Positions 11,947 to 25,603 are shown, counted from the first letter of the stretch. The stretch is 64,000 bases of DNA from Notospermus geniculatus (GCA_002633025.1 NMRB01000251.1:366890-430889); one strand, 5' to 3'. Numbers and translations: made by a program. The notes: generated by a model from the letters alone, not told the origin.

Positions 11947-13056
11947 TTCCAATGTTGTTTGGGGACTGCAAGAATGAGAAATTTTACTGGGACGAAAAGA
12001 CTTCGAAAGACAAAGTTATTGTAACGATTCGTGTTCATTTAGCCGACAATCCTTTTCACTTTTAGTGGAATATCAATAATATTTGGCATACTTTAGTTGG
12101 TAAAATCTTCAAACGAATGAAAAGGAATTGTGTGGGCACCGACATGGTCGCCATTTCGACCTAATTTCGTACCTGTAGTGTGTCTCATCTCCAGGTGCGA
12201 CACCGGTCAACAGGACTTTTGTAGATGTGGAAAGTTGTTTTTCTCTCTCTCCCAACTGATTTCTAGGGTAACTCTTTAGTGCAGGCGGGAATTACTGTTC
12301 CTGTTGTTTTGTCCAGTATTAAAAAGGCGGGTGTGAATATTAGCGTCGCACATTATTTGTACCGGTACTATAATTGTCACCTGTTCTGTGTCCGCCATGT
12401 TCAGGCCTTGTATATACGGTCGTACATGTATGTTTTAGTGTAGATCTAGGCCCTATATCAGCTGTAGGCCTCATNTTGGGCCCTACATTTTGTACAGGCG
12501 AATGTACAGTCCACGCATTACCGTGATGGTGTAGACTGTTCCAATGTTGTTTGGGGACTGCAAGAATGAGAAATTTTACTGGGACGAAAAGCCTTCGAAA
12601 GACAAAGTTATTGTAACGATTCGTGTTCATTTAGCCGACAATCCTTTTCACTTTTAGTGGAATATCAATAACATTTGGCATACTTTAGTTGGTAAAATCT
12701 TCAAACGAATGAAAAGGAATTGTGTGGGCACCGACATGGTCGCCATTTCGACCTAATTTCGTACCTGTAGTATGTCTCATCTACAGGTGCGACACCGGTC
12801 AACAGGACTTTTGTAGTTGTTTTTCTCTCTCTCCCAACTGATTTCTAGGGTAACTCTTTAGTGCAGGCGGGAATTACTGTTCCTATTGTTTTGTCCAGTA
12901 TTAAAAAGGCGGGTGTGAATATTAGTGTCGCACATTATTTGTACCGGTACTATAATTGTCACCTGTTCTGTGTCCGCCATGTTCAGGCCTTGTATATACG
13001 GTCGTACATGTATGTTTTAGTGTAGATCTAGGCCCTATATCAGCTGTAGGCCTCAT
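11947..13056 (+). repeat. Direct duplication of about 520 bp separated by an N and 63 bases
   Basis: Copy 1 is 11947-12474 and copy 2 is 12539-13056. Both begin TTCCAATGTTGTTTGGGGAC and end GCTGTAGGCCTCAT. Differences include an 11-base deletion (GATGTGGAAAG) in copy 2. Copy 1 stops at the N at 12475. The 63 bases 12476-12538 precede copy 2 and do not match the DNA before copy 1. The pattern fits an unmerged allelic contig overlap with a structural difference upstream. Confidence 0.85.
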
Positions 13057-14005
13057 TCATTGAGTTGGGTCATGTACAGAATAAATGGCTTAGTGCAGTA
13101 CAGTCATAGTGTGCATACCAGGCATGTATTCCAGGAAGTGGAAGCTTTTATTCTGTGATGCCATTTTACATGTTTTACTTGCGACACGTCCTCGGACGCC
13201 ATCATCCGGCCCGTACAGCAGGTTAATAGCAGGTTCGCTCTGAGCAGCTGAGGAGCGCGTTGTGGAGTGGTTCCCGGGTGTGGTTCTCAGTTACTTTCGA
13301 TTCTGAAAAGAAACTCCCCCCCCCCCTCCAAGAACATGGTGAATTGCAGTAATTCTTCTTTAATCCTAGCTCCAAGCGCGGTTTCATCAAGGCCTATCTA
13401 TCATGATATTCAATAACTCTGAGGGTCATCTAGCAGTTTATTCAACTTCTCAGCTTTGCATGGATCGCGAACTTTGGAATTTCATCTGGTTGATATTGGA
13501 ACATCCAGACAGCAGCCTCTGGTTGATTGGTACCATCCAAGCAAACTTTGCTTTACTTGAACAGAAATATATGATCAAACCGTGAGGTATTCTTATTTAT
13601 ATTTCCATGATCAAACGAACCTATAAACAGCTGGAGGCTGCCATGATGTATGACGTGATATTACCACCTGTAGCTTGGTTTATATCTTATTCATCATGAA
13701 CACCTCCTTTTCTTCCTGCATCACAACATAAAGTATGCAAATGCGCACATTAATGTCGCCAAACTCTCCCCAGACATCACCTGCGACACCCTTGACTTCT
13801 GTTCACCGATGTCGCCCCGCGGGGGGGGGGGTGTTTGGAGAGAACGTGTTGACATTGGGTGGGGCCATGTTTTGTTTGTGAGACCCTTGCCTCGGAGTTG
13901 CCAACGCCACCCTGCAGAGACCTGGATCATTTGTTTCAAGGGGGTTGGTTATGGTTGTAGGATTAAGTTGACATTGTGGGTGAGGCCGTGTATTGTCGCC
14001 AAAGT
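13057..14005. other. Intergenic with homopolymer tracts
   Basis: A C tract lies at about 13315-13326 and a G tract at about 13820-13829. A 60-codon frame at 13403 has no recognisable features. Confidence 0.4.
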
Positions 14006-14281
14006 ATGTTTAAAGCTGACGTGAACGAACAAAAAGCCCCCATGCGCCGAGCAAGAGAATTGCAAACACCTCAAACGAAGGCTCAGAACATGATTGACCC
14101 CACGACGCCAGGAGGGCGCCACCTTATTTGTCGTCAGGCAACAGAGCTGTCAACATCTCCGGATACCTCTTACACTACTCAAGTAGAAAAAAAATTGCTG
14201 TCATTTAGACGGGATTCGAACCGTCGGCCTTCTGATTTGTAAACCACCACTCTATCCACTCTGCCAACGAGCCAGCTGACA
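14006..14281 (-). repeat. tRNA-derived SINE, minus-strand member of a head-to-head pair
   Basis: Read on the minus strand it starts with a tRNA-like head around 14281-14205 (box A TGGCAGAGTGGATAGAG, box B GACGGTTCGAATCCCGTC). A T-rich linker follows, then a body beginning GACAAATAAGGTGGCGCC at about 14134 that runs to GCTTTAAAC at 14006. The body matches the plus-strand copy at 14512-14644. Confidence 0.75.
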
Positions 14282-14369
14282 GGGACGTGATTTATGTTTG
14301 TCATAGATGTAGGGCTTCGACTTACGTAATGATACTACGAATAAGAGAAAACATGCAAAGTCTTCCAGC

Positions 14370-14644
14370 AAGTTCGGTGGCCGAATGGGGAAGACGGTGG
14401 AACAGGGATAAAAAGGCGCGGGTTCGATTCCCAGCTAGGTCAAAATTTTTTCTTTCAAAAAAATGTTCAGAAGGAGCTCACGAGAGGATGTTGACACCTC
14501 GAAAGCTCGAAGACAAATAAGGTGGTGCCCTCCTGGCGTCGTGGGGTCAATCATGTTCTGAGCCTTTGCTTGAGGTGTTTGCAGGGCGTTTGCAATTCTC
14601 TTGCCCGTCGCATGGGGGCTTTTTGTTCGTTCACGTCAGCTTTA
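14370..14644 (+). repeat. tRNA-derived SINE, plus-strand member of a head-to-head pair
   Basis: A diverged tRNA-like head (box A TGGCCGAATGG, box B GCGGGTTCGATTCCC) is followed by a T-rich linker, GATGTTGACA and the body GACAAATAAGGTGGTGCCCT to GTCAGCTTTAACC. The body is about 130 bases and pairs with 14006-14134. The heads of the two copies differ more than the bodies. Confidence 0.75.
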
Positions 14645-16383
14645 ACCTCAGAACCCAAAGGGTCCCTCTTGAATGCCGCACGCATGTCCCGTGGTCCACC
14701 CATCCTGAAGCATGGAACTCTTCTTCGTAACTTGGATCATTATTGTTTAGGTGTCCCTGTTATCATCCATTATCTAATCACCAGAGTTGGTGTCAATGAT
14801 TTACATCGTCGTATATAAGAGAAATATGTTTAACATCAGCTTTTAGTTTAATATACGGCGTGCAATATTCATGAAGGTATATTTCTTAGTGGCTTTGCAA
14901 TCACTTAGATCACGGAAGTATATAATACTTCCATGCTTAGATGGACGTTATCGCTTGATGTATTTGTACTGTACTTTATACATCAGTTTCTGAACTCAAC
15001 GTTTGGTTGTTTGCATGACAAATCTACGGACATTGGAGGAAAGAAAATCTCATGGTGATTTGTGTTTTTTGCAACAACTCAAAGACATTGTGAGTCCGAT
15101 ATTTCTCGGCCGTCGTGTGTAATGATCCTATCAACGGTGATAGAGGACTATTTTTTCTTTCACTCGTAATAAGTAAAGATTTCAGAAACGTCTTTAAATG
15201 TAATGGAATTAATGGTGGGCATGCTCGTATTAAAGTGACTTGTTTTGCCGATTCGCAGTAGATGTATGTACCGTGTATATTTCTTTCACACTCTGTGTAA
15301 ATGCACTAGTAGTAAGGTTACTGTATCGCCCGTCAGGAGTGAATAATTTGGAGTTGTGAATTTCACAGATGATAAACATCTGTTCATACTAAGATGAAAC
15401 ATACGGAGGCCTGTTTTATAACGAGGTAAAATCTCAGTGTATCAAATTGAATTGGTTAATATGAACAAACACCCAGCCAGTTATAGTTAATAATATAACG
15501 CCATATCGATATCGATCCCTCTCGAGATCTCAGAGAATGACTTGTTCAGCTTTACGTCTTGTTTGTCCAGTAAATTGGGTCGTGTTAAAGATGCGCTCTT
15601 TGGTGAAATTGCTAAACCTTTTGGTGGTACGGGATGAAGAAAATAACAAGATAATAAAATTAAGTTTTGCACTGGTGGATCTAGCACGAATTCCATTATT
15701 ACTTTGAAATCATTCTGTTGAGTTTGCATGTTGACGTACCGATCGGGTTGCCTTTCAGAGATCCCATTGAGAATCATTTTCGGTTATCTCAGCTGTCTCC
15801 TCCTCTGTGCAATGATGAGACTGGCTTACCATCGATGCTGCCATCTACACAAGGCTCCGACCCCAAAATGGTGGATGGTGAGACTCAGTCTGACATTATT
15901 TGGAGAGTCGCTGAAATCTAAAAAAAAAACAAAAATCAATTGAGGGCGAAAATGAAATGTACTGCGTCACGTGGTAAAGAAGATAAAGGGTGGTAGGCCT
16001 ACACCACAATACAATGACCGATGCTACAGAACCTCCAGAGCTTTCTATGCATATGTACAGAAATCAGAAATCAGAAATACATACATGTACATTACATGTA
16101 GGCCTATACGTGTGTGTACATCATGATAGTGTAATGAATAATACATTTACTACACGTATCAATCACGCAGACCTTTTCTTACCAACGTACCCTAATCGTA
16201 TCTTGTTGGACTAATTACGAGTTTGTTTGGATTGTAGTCTTGCACAAACAATGCAGAATGTTTAATAACACAGTTATTAAGACGTCACCTTGGCGACTGA
16301 TCTATAATGTATAGATCAAGAGAAGGAAATAGGCACCAACGTGTACACGCCCATGGAACGGATTGTTGTCGTTGGTGTGATTA
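14645..16383. other. Intergenic, no supported feature
   Basis: A-rich tract and short open frames only. No recognised gene or repeat. Confidence 0.45.
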
Positions 16384-16500
16384 GGGAGGTTTCGGAAGCG
16401 CCGGTTAGGCCCGACGACGACGTTTATCTATTGTGTGGGTGTACCCAAACAATAGATAAACGTCGTCGTATGGCCTAACCGGGCGCTTCCGAAACCTCCC
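16384..16500. mobile_element. Hairpin element, TA-GGGAGGTT family, copy A
   Basis: A 117-bp near-perfect palindrome starting GGGAGGTTTCGGAAGCG and ending CGCTTCCGAAACCTCCC, flanked by TA on both sides (16382-16383 and 16501-16502). The stem runs through GACGACGTTTATCTATTG almost to the centre with a loop of a few bases. TA flanks suggest a Tc1/mariner-type target duplication. Confidence 0.85.
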
Positions 16501-18424
16501 TAATGTTACCAAACACCTCTGATTACTAGAAAAAGTATTGCAAGCGTTGAAACATGGATGTTTCCCTGGAATGGAGCAAACGACCAGACGTCAAGCAAAA
16601 AACATTCTGCTGATTTGGGCTGAAAGAGGTCGCATATTGGCACAAAAAGGTGCTTTGCACCCCCACCCCCACCCCCTCCCCAGGACACAAAAACTAGCTG
16701 CGGCCCTGAACATGAATCATGATGAAACCAAACAGGGCGGTCAACGTCATTCAAGTTGGATAACACCCCACTGCTTTGAACAATGCTTCATTTGCTGCTC
16801 AGTGTTTATGACTCTGTGTTGCCAAATAACTTCAGTCCTTCTTGTCGTAAAGAGGAGTGAATATCCGATATCGGATATTAATTGTCTTCAACTCCCGTTC
16901 GCCATCTTTACCATTTAAAGCCATCATGATGTGTTGCTTCCCGTCTCACGGCCTCTTTATTAACGAAGTACGATTTCCAATATCCTCCGATGATATTGAA
17001 AATCAATGCTGCTTTGAATGATGATTATAAGTACATCCGTCAGATCCTTACGATGCCCGAACATGTTGAATGACAGTCTTAATATGTCGTTTGGGAGCTA
17101 CTCTCATTCGGTACCAGGGACTCGTAACATGTTCCTTCTCTCCGACATGTCCGTGGGACACAAGGATGAGCCAAGGCCGACACACGCGGCTGAGCATAGC
17201 TGGTTATTGGTGCATCACGAGCTGGTCATCAGTATCCGTCCGATCCCGACCCGCATCCTGATCCCGGAACATTGGTGACAGATGAAGTAGGACAAATTGC
17301 TCCAACTGATTTCCCGGCATCCTCCACCCTGCCATCCTGAGACTCAGGTCATTTCACTAGGCGCGGTTTCCTCAGAAAAGCATACTCCCAGGAAAGATGG
17401 AGACAGGACGGAGAAGACGTCTCAATGAACCTGTTTCGAGAGTTCGCTTGCCTGCAAAACGACAGCGGAGAAGGTAAAACTGTCCGCTACTCGATCTGAT
17501 CATGATCGGCTCCATGTGCTACCTGATTGGTACCTTCTCGGTTTGCAAGTAGGCTACGCTGATTAGTTCCTGTGAGTAACATGCCCTCTGATTGGTCCCC
17601 ATGGTCGCCCAATGATGGCCTTCGGCTGGAAGCTTCACAGCGGAGGTCGATCCCACATCAGGTAGGCCTACCTACTGAAGTGGTGCTAAGGTGGGTAATC
17701 TTTCATGCGGGGGTATATGCCTATCTCACGCGGCCTACCTACTATCAGTAGTTCATCCATACCCAAAGTTCACCCAATAGGCCTGGGCCAACATAACGTT
17801 TATATAGGCCTACTATCGATGTACTACAGGACTCGAGATCCGGGAAAGTCTATGGAGGAAATCAATGACGACGATTCTATAAACAGACCCTGCACACAAA
17901 TGACCTTCCGGTGACTCATTTAGAACATGATTTATTATTGATCTTCAGTTATTGGTGTCGTCCTCGCAGATTGCAAGGTGCGCTGGGTGCCTGCGATATT
18001 TGATAATCATAATCAGAATCCAGATGTCGTAGTGGCTGACCGATGATGGCCGCTGTTGCTCATTCAACTCTACGTGTAGGGAGTCGTCTTGTGGTCCAGT
18101 GACCGTATAAAGCACGGTTCATTGCACTCTATAAAGATCATCCGCCCGGTGTAATTCTGCGGAATGAATTCTCTTAATAAAAATATCTTATCGGTGACTG
18201 CCACTCGCAGGGCGTCGCATTCTACATACATATACGTCAGGCTGCATTCCTGGACTGATATTGCGGATTCCGAGTACCATGGTTCTTATGACCTTCACCT
18301 TTTCTTCTGCAATGGCGGCGAAGTGTCCGCGTCGTCGTTTCCATGGGGACATCAAAATGGCGTCGTATTAAGATCTGGCCTCTCTTGGCATTTTGTTGTG
18401 AACCAGCAAATAGGTAACCTTTAC
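16501..18424. other. Intergenic; C-rich microsatellite-like tract
   Basis: CACCCCCACCCCCACCCCC-like sequence lies at about 16658-16680. No gene is recognised. Confidence 0.4.
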
Positions 18425-18434
18425 GAATACTCTG

Positions 18435-18500
18435 ACCAAAACATATATAATAAATATACATTATTATATCATATATATATATATAATATCATAAAGGAAT
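18435..18500. repeat. AT-rich low-complexity tract with (TA)n
   Basis: An (AT)n run centred near 18480 within TATAATAAATATACATTATT sequence. Confidence 0.7.
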
Positions 18501-21500
18501 CAACCATAAAGGTTCAACTGACAAATTTAGCATTTTATAAATGTGGACAATATCCCTTTAAAACCCAACAGATTTGCATTCTGACGTTTCCATGTGATAG
18601 GCAAGACCCTTCTGCACATTCACTGCAAATTTTGTTGAATTCCGACTAGTTGATCTTATGATACAAAAGATCTGAATTAATGAGAACCCCACGAACGATG
18701 TGTGTTCAGGGTCATCGGTGTACATTTGAATAGGCTGACGTACATTTGTACATGGAACACTAATTGTGCTGAAAATAGCTCAGTTATCGTCAGAAATGGA
18801 ATTCAAAGCATCATGTTGGCAGGTTCATGTACCTCTTCACCACAAAAAAGTTGAAGCTCGTGCCTATTACGTAAAGCCAAAATTCAGGCAGTGAGAGACA
18901 TCTGGTGGCAACACAGGAAGTGTATCCCTCAGTAAGCTCATCGTTCGCAGTTAAACCTTTATGGTTGATTCCTTTATGATAATATTGTATAGATTTCGCC
19001 ATTATATGCTCACTTTCCGCCAATTTTGCGAGAAATACTCTACTGATTAGCTCTCCTGTGTCGTACACCTACATCCTTCAGGCATGTCAGATAATATTCT
19101 CGGCAGATCGAGTTCTGAATTGAGCCGAAATCTTTCCGTCGGGGGAAGAACCTCTTTGGCGATCACGCAGCAGAATGACGAAGTGGTCCATGTTACGTCG
19201 TGTCCCGACACCACTCAACCATCAGGCATCTGCCTGAAGTAGAGAAAACTCCTCGGTTGACGTCCAGACGTGACGACCGTCCCCACAGAGCAGCCTTGCC
19301 GCACACCTGGGTGCATCCTGTTGATCAAAGAGACCGTCTATTTTTAGGTGATTGTTATTGGTAACATTTCACTTGCAGCCCTGGCTCGTTACTTCTCGCT
19401 GTATCCCGACTCTGATACCCTGCGATGGAGGTTTTGTTGTGTGAATGTCTTTGTAACATGAGGTACCATTTCCAATACGGTATTCTGCTCGTATTTCCCG
19501 TAAGTAACGAAATACTCAACATATATGTCACTTTTCTACAAAAAGCTGACGAACACCTGGACACTGAGAGTACAGGCAGCCGATTGGTGATTTTTCAGCA
19601 TTTGTTTCAACTGGTAATTGATGCTGTCATGACGTATGTTCTTCCAATAACATCAGAGTATAGTCTAACATTCGCGAGGAACTTTCATGTAGCTCACCCC
19701 TTTTTTAGCAGTGCAATCTCATATACATGTACCAAGTTGTAGAGGTGAAAAGGCATGGTCAGCGTTGTGGATCATAGACAACAGCAACCATTTCAAGACA
19801 CTTAACAAATCATATGTGTACTCGGAATAAGTAAGACATATTAATCTACCAGATTGTCATATATTTCTGCTACTAGTGTATTATTTATAACCCATACTAC
19901 AAATGATATTCATGTGTGGAATGAACACATAAATAGTTTTATATGAAATCAATACTCCGTCCTTCAAAGTGCTTGAAACTGCCTCGCCAACAGTCCTATT
20001 GTCACTGCCTATATATCTAATATCGTTCTTACACCTGTATACGGGTGAATGAGTGCACTGGGTCTCGTATATTCCTCTTATATTGACGGGCGAGGATGTT
20101 TATTCCCATATCTCTTTCATATCAAGACGAGATTGGACGTAGTATATGGTCTGTTTGATTGCTTTTATTGTCACCACTCGTGGAGATATTTGATGTTATG
20201 GTGAATCAATGTGATTCTGGACGCTGTTATCTCCTAATAAGTGTACATTCGAGGGAATACATGAATAATTTCATCTCAAGTGTCTGACTCTTATCACCCT
20301 TTCATTAGCCTTGTTTCTCATAAACAAACTGATCAGGGGGCGCCACCATCTCGTACGTAATTTGGATGTCCGAGTCAGGGATGACACCATCGACGCCCCC
20401 TTCAAGTTTAGTTGCACTGACAACCCCATGCATAACCATGAGTAGGCCGACATCACACATTTTCCCCGCTTTTGCCGAAAGTCATCTTGAGAAACAACAA
20501 AGTTTTTCGCCCCTACTAGCTTGCTGCTGCGAAAGCGGAAGTCACGTGTCATATTAGTTCTATAATTGCTCCGCTTGGTGGCATGGATATCGGGTTATAA
20601 AGAAAACGCCCTCTGATGTCTGAGCGCTCTTTTTGTTGGCCGACTTTGCAGACAGAAAATACAACCCTGCTGCCGATGGGTTTCTTTGATCAATCATTCG
20701 TCTCTGAATCCTACTGTTTCCTTTTTCCAGTCTAACTACGTACTGGAGGAAACGTATTGTAACTTAATAGGCTTCAGTGAATGTCTTCTATTGCTTCTAA
20801 ATTGTTTGCTCAGTGAGGTAAATAACTTGGGTATTTGTAAGACATCAGTTGCCAGGTGAACCTATTATTTCGTCATGATGGATTGCGGAGTGCACATCTT
20901 CCAAATATTCATGAGTATCGCTTGAACCTTTTCCAATATCGATATCGATTATCGAACACTTTGATCTTATCTGATAGACATCGAACCCCGTCGACATCGT
21001 CAGCCCACAGAAGTTCGTCTCATGTACGGATTACGATGTGCAGGTCAGAATAGATGAGGAAATGGTCTTACCGGAAGCCACCCTAGATGGGCAAAGCATT
21101 TTTCACTCAAGGGGGATTCAGCTCCGTGTAGCTTAATCCGCCTGTCGTACGTAAGGCTTTGTCAATTAGATTCCTCATCTGGTCCCGATGCTCTCGGCCC
21201 ATTCTTTGTGTTTGAAAGCAATATCCATTGATATATGATATCCCAGATTTCTACGCTGCCAATGACAAGAATTCCCCTGACATATTCAGAATCAAACCTG
21301 CGTATGGATCTTTTGAAATCAGCCTCCCAAACACAAGTGTCGTTTGGTTAACATTTGGTTGACATTTTCATCATATCGGACATAAAGCATAGTTGGCGCC
21401 ATGTGATCTCCGTTCTTCAGAAACGCATCAGGTATTTCACGCAGAATAGAATAAGCGGGCGTACGTTTGACGTTCATTATGGGTAACTTGAAACACGTGA

Positions 21501-22093
21501 CGTACCAGAAACGTCACGGGAGGGGATCTGTTTCAAGTGTCCCCCTTTCCAATCACAGGATTGAGGTTCACATCGTCATCTGTCAAATTCCGGAAGGTCA
21601 TTTGTGCTTCTTCCCTTTTTGTACAGTTCACCTTTCACTGCATTTTGATTTGTCGGTGACGTGAGGCTCGAATTATGGAGAGAGCTGCACACCAAGACTT
21701 TATGGTGCAGCTAAAATATCCCGGTAAATCGGTTTATCCACTTGTTACAACTTTCCATCCCAACCTCTTCCCTGAGATTGGCATCTCTCCTGCTGGTACT
21801 AAAGTATAATTTGTGACTTGATGATACAGCAATATAACTGTAGTTGATTCATTTCTATATATTTCAATCACGGTTTGTTAGACATAATAAACTCAGGGCT
21901 GACATGGCCTGATTAGGCTCATGGATCCCGATCTGTTTGCATTATTTTGACATTTCCTTCCATCATCCAGTGATGACAATCTTTATTGAAATCAATATAT
22001 TGATTCCATTCTATAAATATAAAGATTCATCCACTGATTCTGAAATAAAAAAGGACTATGTGTCGCTGAATTGCTCTGAGTGAGAGTTCCGTC
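18501..22093. other. Intergenic, no supported feature
   Basis: Only short frames. A GGGGGCG/CGCCCCC pair at about 20335-20401 could form a small stem. No exon with convincing splice sites was found. Confidence 0.4.
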
Positions 22094-24531
22094 AGGATGA
22101 CACTATTTGAGCAACCGAGCCTAAGGTTTCCCAAACAACTTGACTGCGAATAAACCGAAGTAGTGGAGGCCGCAATGATCCCTGGGGTCTTCCATTAAGC
22201 CACAGTCTGTCCATTATGGCACGAACGCCATCCCATGTGGCCTCCTAATGTTGTGTATTCTCAACCCACGAGATTCTTCACTGAAACCAAACACGTAGAG
22301 TATACTTACGACAATGGATTTAAACTTGTCGGGTGTTCGATTTATGAAAGTCCTAGTGATCTCCTTGTAACACACTTTCTTGCTTATCCTCGCTAAGCAT
22401 CTGTAATCGATCCCGTCTAAGATGTGATCATCCTCTAGTATCTGCCAGGAATGCCACAGTCAACATCCTTCTCTCCCCAACCAACAACCAATTGTAATGA
22501 GTATTTGCTGTGGACACTTCAAAGTGTTATACGACATAGAATATCCTCGTTTTTACGTCAGTTTCGATTCCTTAACGTCTCCAGCGGAGAAAAACGTGCT
22601 GAAGACAATTTTTCTTGTGATATGTTACCAATTTCCAAGCCCCGAGCACCCATTAACAGTCCTGTCTGCTCATATAGTTGAGTGGTTCGCTGTTGCATTT
22701 AGCTGATGGAACACCGCCGGCTCTGGTCGGAACGACGTAACGCAATAAGAGTTGATGTGATATTATCATCTCGCTGTATCGGTTGATATGGCTTGATGAG
22801 TTGAATGTACCACAGGTGGATGACGTGGTGGTCTGTCAGATAAGAAATGAGATGATTCCCTCCTCAGCAGCGAAAGTGCTTCAAGGACGTTTTAGTGGTA
22901 GTACAGCGCCGCCCAACGTCTTTCTCAGCTACGACGCAAGATCGACCTCGTGATGACTACAGCGCCACCCAACGTCACTCTCAACTTCAGACCATGGCTT
23001 ACAACGTCTATATTTTGTAAAGTCTTCACCATTATGGCATGTTTTCCGTAGCAAAATTCGATTTTTGCCATATTCGTTCGATTTTTTTCACTAATTTGAT
23101 TTTTTGACGAATTCATTCAATGTCGATTACAATCCAGCCATTCTTACTGAACTTGATGTGATTTTTACAGATAAATCTTCGAAATATCAAACGAATTTGT
23201 AAATCACATTTTGCTACAGAAACCATGCCATACATCATGTCGATTACAATCCAACCATTGCCTAAGCTTTGCTTGTTTTTTGTCTTCGTCTTGTATACAA
23301 GCAAATTATAAANAGGATGACACTATTTGAGCAACCGAGCCAAGGTTTCCTCAACAACTTGACTGCGAATAAACCGAAGTAGTGGATGCCACAATGATCC
23401 CTGGGGTCTTCCATTAAGCAACACTCAGTCCATTATGGCACGAATGTCATCCCATGTGGCCTCCTAATGCTGTGAGCCCAGTGTGTTCTCAACCCACGAG
23501 ATTCTTCACTGAAACCAAACACGTAGAGTATACTTACGACAATGGATTTAAACTTGTCGGGTGTTCGATTTATGAAAGTCCTAGTGATCTCCTTGTTACA
23601 CACTTTCTTCCTTATCCTCGCTAAGCATCTGTAATCGATTCCATCTTGGATGTGATCATCTTCTAGTATCTGCCAGGAATGACATAGTCAACATCCTTCT
23701 CTCCCCAACCAACAACCAATTGTAATGAGTATTTGCTGTGAACACTTCAAAGTGTTATACGACATAGAATATCCTCGTTTTTACGACAGTTTCGATTCCT
23801 TAACGTCTCCAGCGGAGAAAAACGTGCTGAAGACAATTTTTCTTGTGATATGTTACCAATTTCCAAGCCCCGAGCACCCATTAACAGTCCTGTCTGCTCA
23901 TATAGTTGAGTGGTTCGCTGTTGCATTTAGCTGATGGAACACCGCCGGCTCTGGTCGGAACGACGTAACGCAATAAGAGTTGATGTGATATTATCATCTC
24001 GCTGTATCGGTTGATATGGCTTGATGAGTTGAATGTACCACAGGTGGATGACGTGGTGGTCTGTCAGATAAGAAATGAGATGATTCCCTCCTCAGCAGCG
24101 AAAGTGCTTCAAGGACGTTTTAGTGGTAGTACAGCGCCGCCCAACGTCTTTCTCAGCTACGACGCAAGATCGACCTCGTGATGACTACAGCGCCACCCAA
24201 CGTCACTCTCAACTTCAGACCATGGCTTACAACGTCTATATTTTGTAAAGTCTTCACCATTATGGCATGTTTTCCGTAGCAAAATTCGATTTTTGCCATA
24301 TTCGTTCGATTTTTTTCACTAATTTGATTTTTTGACGAATTCATTCAATGTCGATTACAATCCAGCCATTCTTACTGAACTTGATGTGATTTTTACAGAT
24401 AAATCTTCGAAATATCAAACGAATTTGTAAATCACATTTTGCTACAGAAACCATCATGTCGATTACAATCCAACCATTGCCTAAGCTTTGCTTGTTTTTT
24501 GTCTTCGTCTTGTATACAAGCAAATTATAAA
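22094..24531 (+). repeat. Direct duplication of about 1.22 kb abutting at a single N
   Basis: Copy 1 is 22094-23312 and copy 2 is 23314-24531, with only the N at 23313 between. Both start AGGATGACACTATTTGAGC and end ACAAGCAAATTATAAA. They differ by scattered substitutions and short indels, including CAGTGTG present only in copy 2 and CATACATCATG-like sequence only in copy 1. The most economical explanation is two haplotype contigs overlapping at their ends. Confidence 0.9.
23034..23230. repeat. Inverted repeat inside the 1.22-kb duplicated unit
   Basis: ATGGCATGTTTTCCGTAGCA at 23035 pairs with the segment ending GCTACAGAAACCATGCCAT near 23230. The internal TCGATTACAATCCAGCCATT also recurs in direct orientation (TCGATTACAATCCAACCATT). 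The equivalent in copy 2 is at about 24262-24455, with part of the right end deleted. Confidence 0.6.
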
Positions 24532-25603
24532 CTTTTCTAATGACCACCTGCTCTTTTCCCTCTCAGCTTTCACTTCCCTCGTAGTTGCACCTGTCTCGTT
24601 TTATCCTCCGCCTTGATTAACGGTGTCTTCGCATCTGAAGCAATCATTACCAGCCAATTCCTATCTATTTTAAGTTGAGCATGATCGTGCGAGACGGGGC
24701 GAACGATCCATTACCATTTTCTAGCTACTCCGTCATGCAGGCAGTTAAACGAGCTCAAGTTATTAAGGTGCTTCGGGCCGTTTGAAATCTCAAAATTAGT
24801 TTTAAATTTTTTGCAGCTAATGGGCCGTGATATTGCGCTGCACGAAATGATGTAAAGCTTTTCTGGCAAAAATTACGCTCACGATGAGGGAACATTCTGC
24901 CTGGCATTCCACGCACGATGCATATTTGATGGTGTGCGAAATTGGAATCTATGAACCCGTGTATCACCTTTTAAAAAAAGACAGCATTGGCTGAAATGGG
25001 AATGTGTCTCTGCCAAATAGACTTCTGTGATTGGTTCACCATGTCAACTGGCCCGCAGAAAAAGGATCGAGCGTTCTTGATTGGACATGACACAGTGCGT
25101 CACGGTCGTTGCTGGAATAATGATGAGTGGACGGAAGTTGCAGACAGGGAGATGTGGAGCCGTTGCCTCCTCGGGTTTCGCTTTTGAAAGAAATGGTTCT
25201 GTTTGATCTGTTATCTGGTCATTTCCGTTGCCCCTCTTGTCTTGGCAAATACAGCTTGACCATTGGTAAGCAGTAGGCGATCTCGCCAAATCGCCGTCAG
25301 AACGGTCATTGCATGCGTTTATATCAACCATAAGCAATAATAGCAATCTCATGATACGTTGGTGGCTATTATATGTGGGTATATTACACCCATGTTTCCT
25401 GATAACGCCAGTACAACGACGGTCATAGTCTTTGTTGGTCATTGTTGTGTACGTATCAACGGAGTTGCTCAGATATCAGTACCGGTGTACCATTATACAC
25501 ACCGGAGGCACAGGTGTGGTGATAATAGGCCTACGGTGCAAACGTTGACAGGTTCAATCTCTGTCTGTGTTGCCGCGTTTATACGTTCCCTGTCGCCGCA
25601 ACA
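24532..25603. other. Intergenic, no supported feature
   Basis: Short open frames only. Confidence 0.4.

Noticed and set aside
14287-14520. 77-codon frame across the SINE pair
   Set aside because: Lies within the tRNA-derived repeat; not a gene.
18164-18649. 161-codon frame
   Set aside because: Runs through AT-rich low-complexity DNA and lacks protein-like composition.
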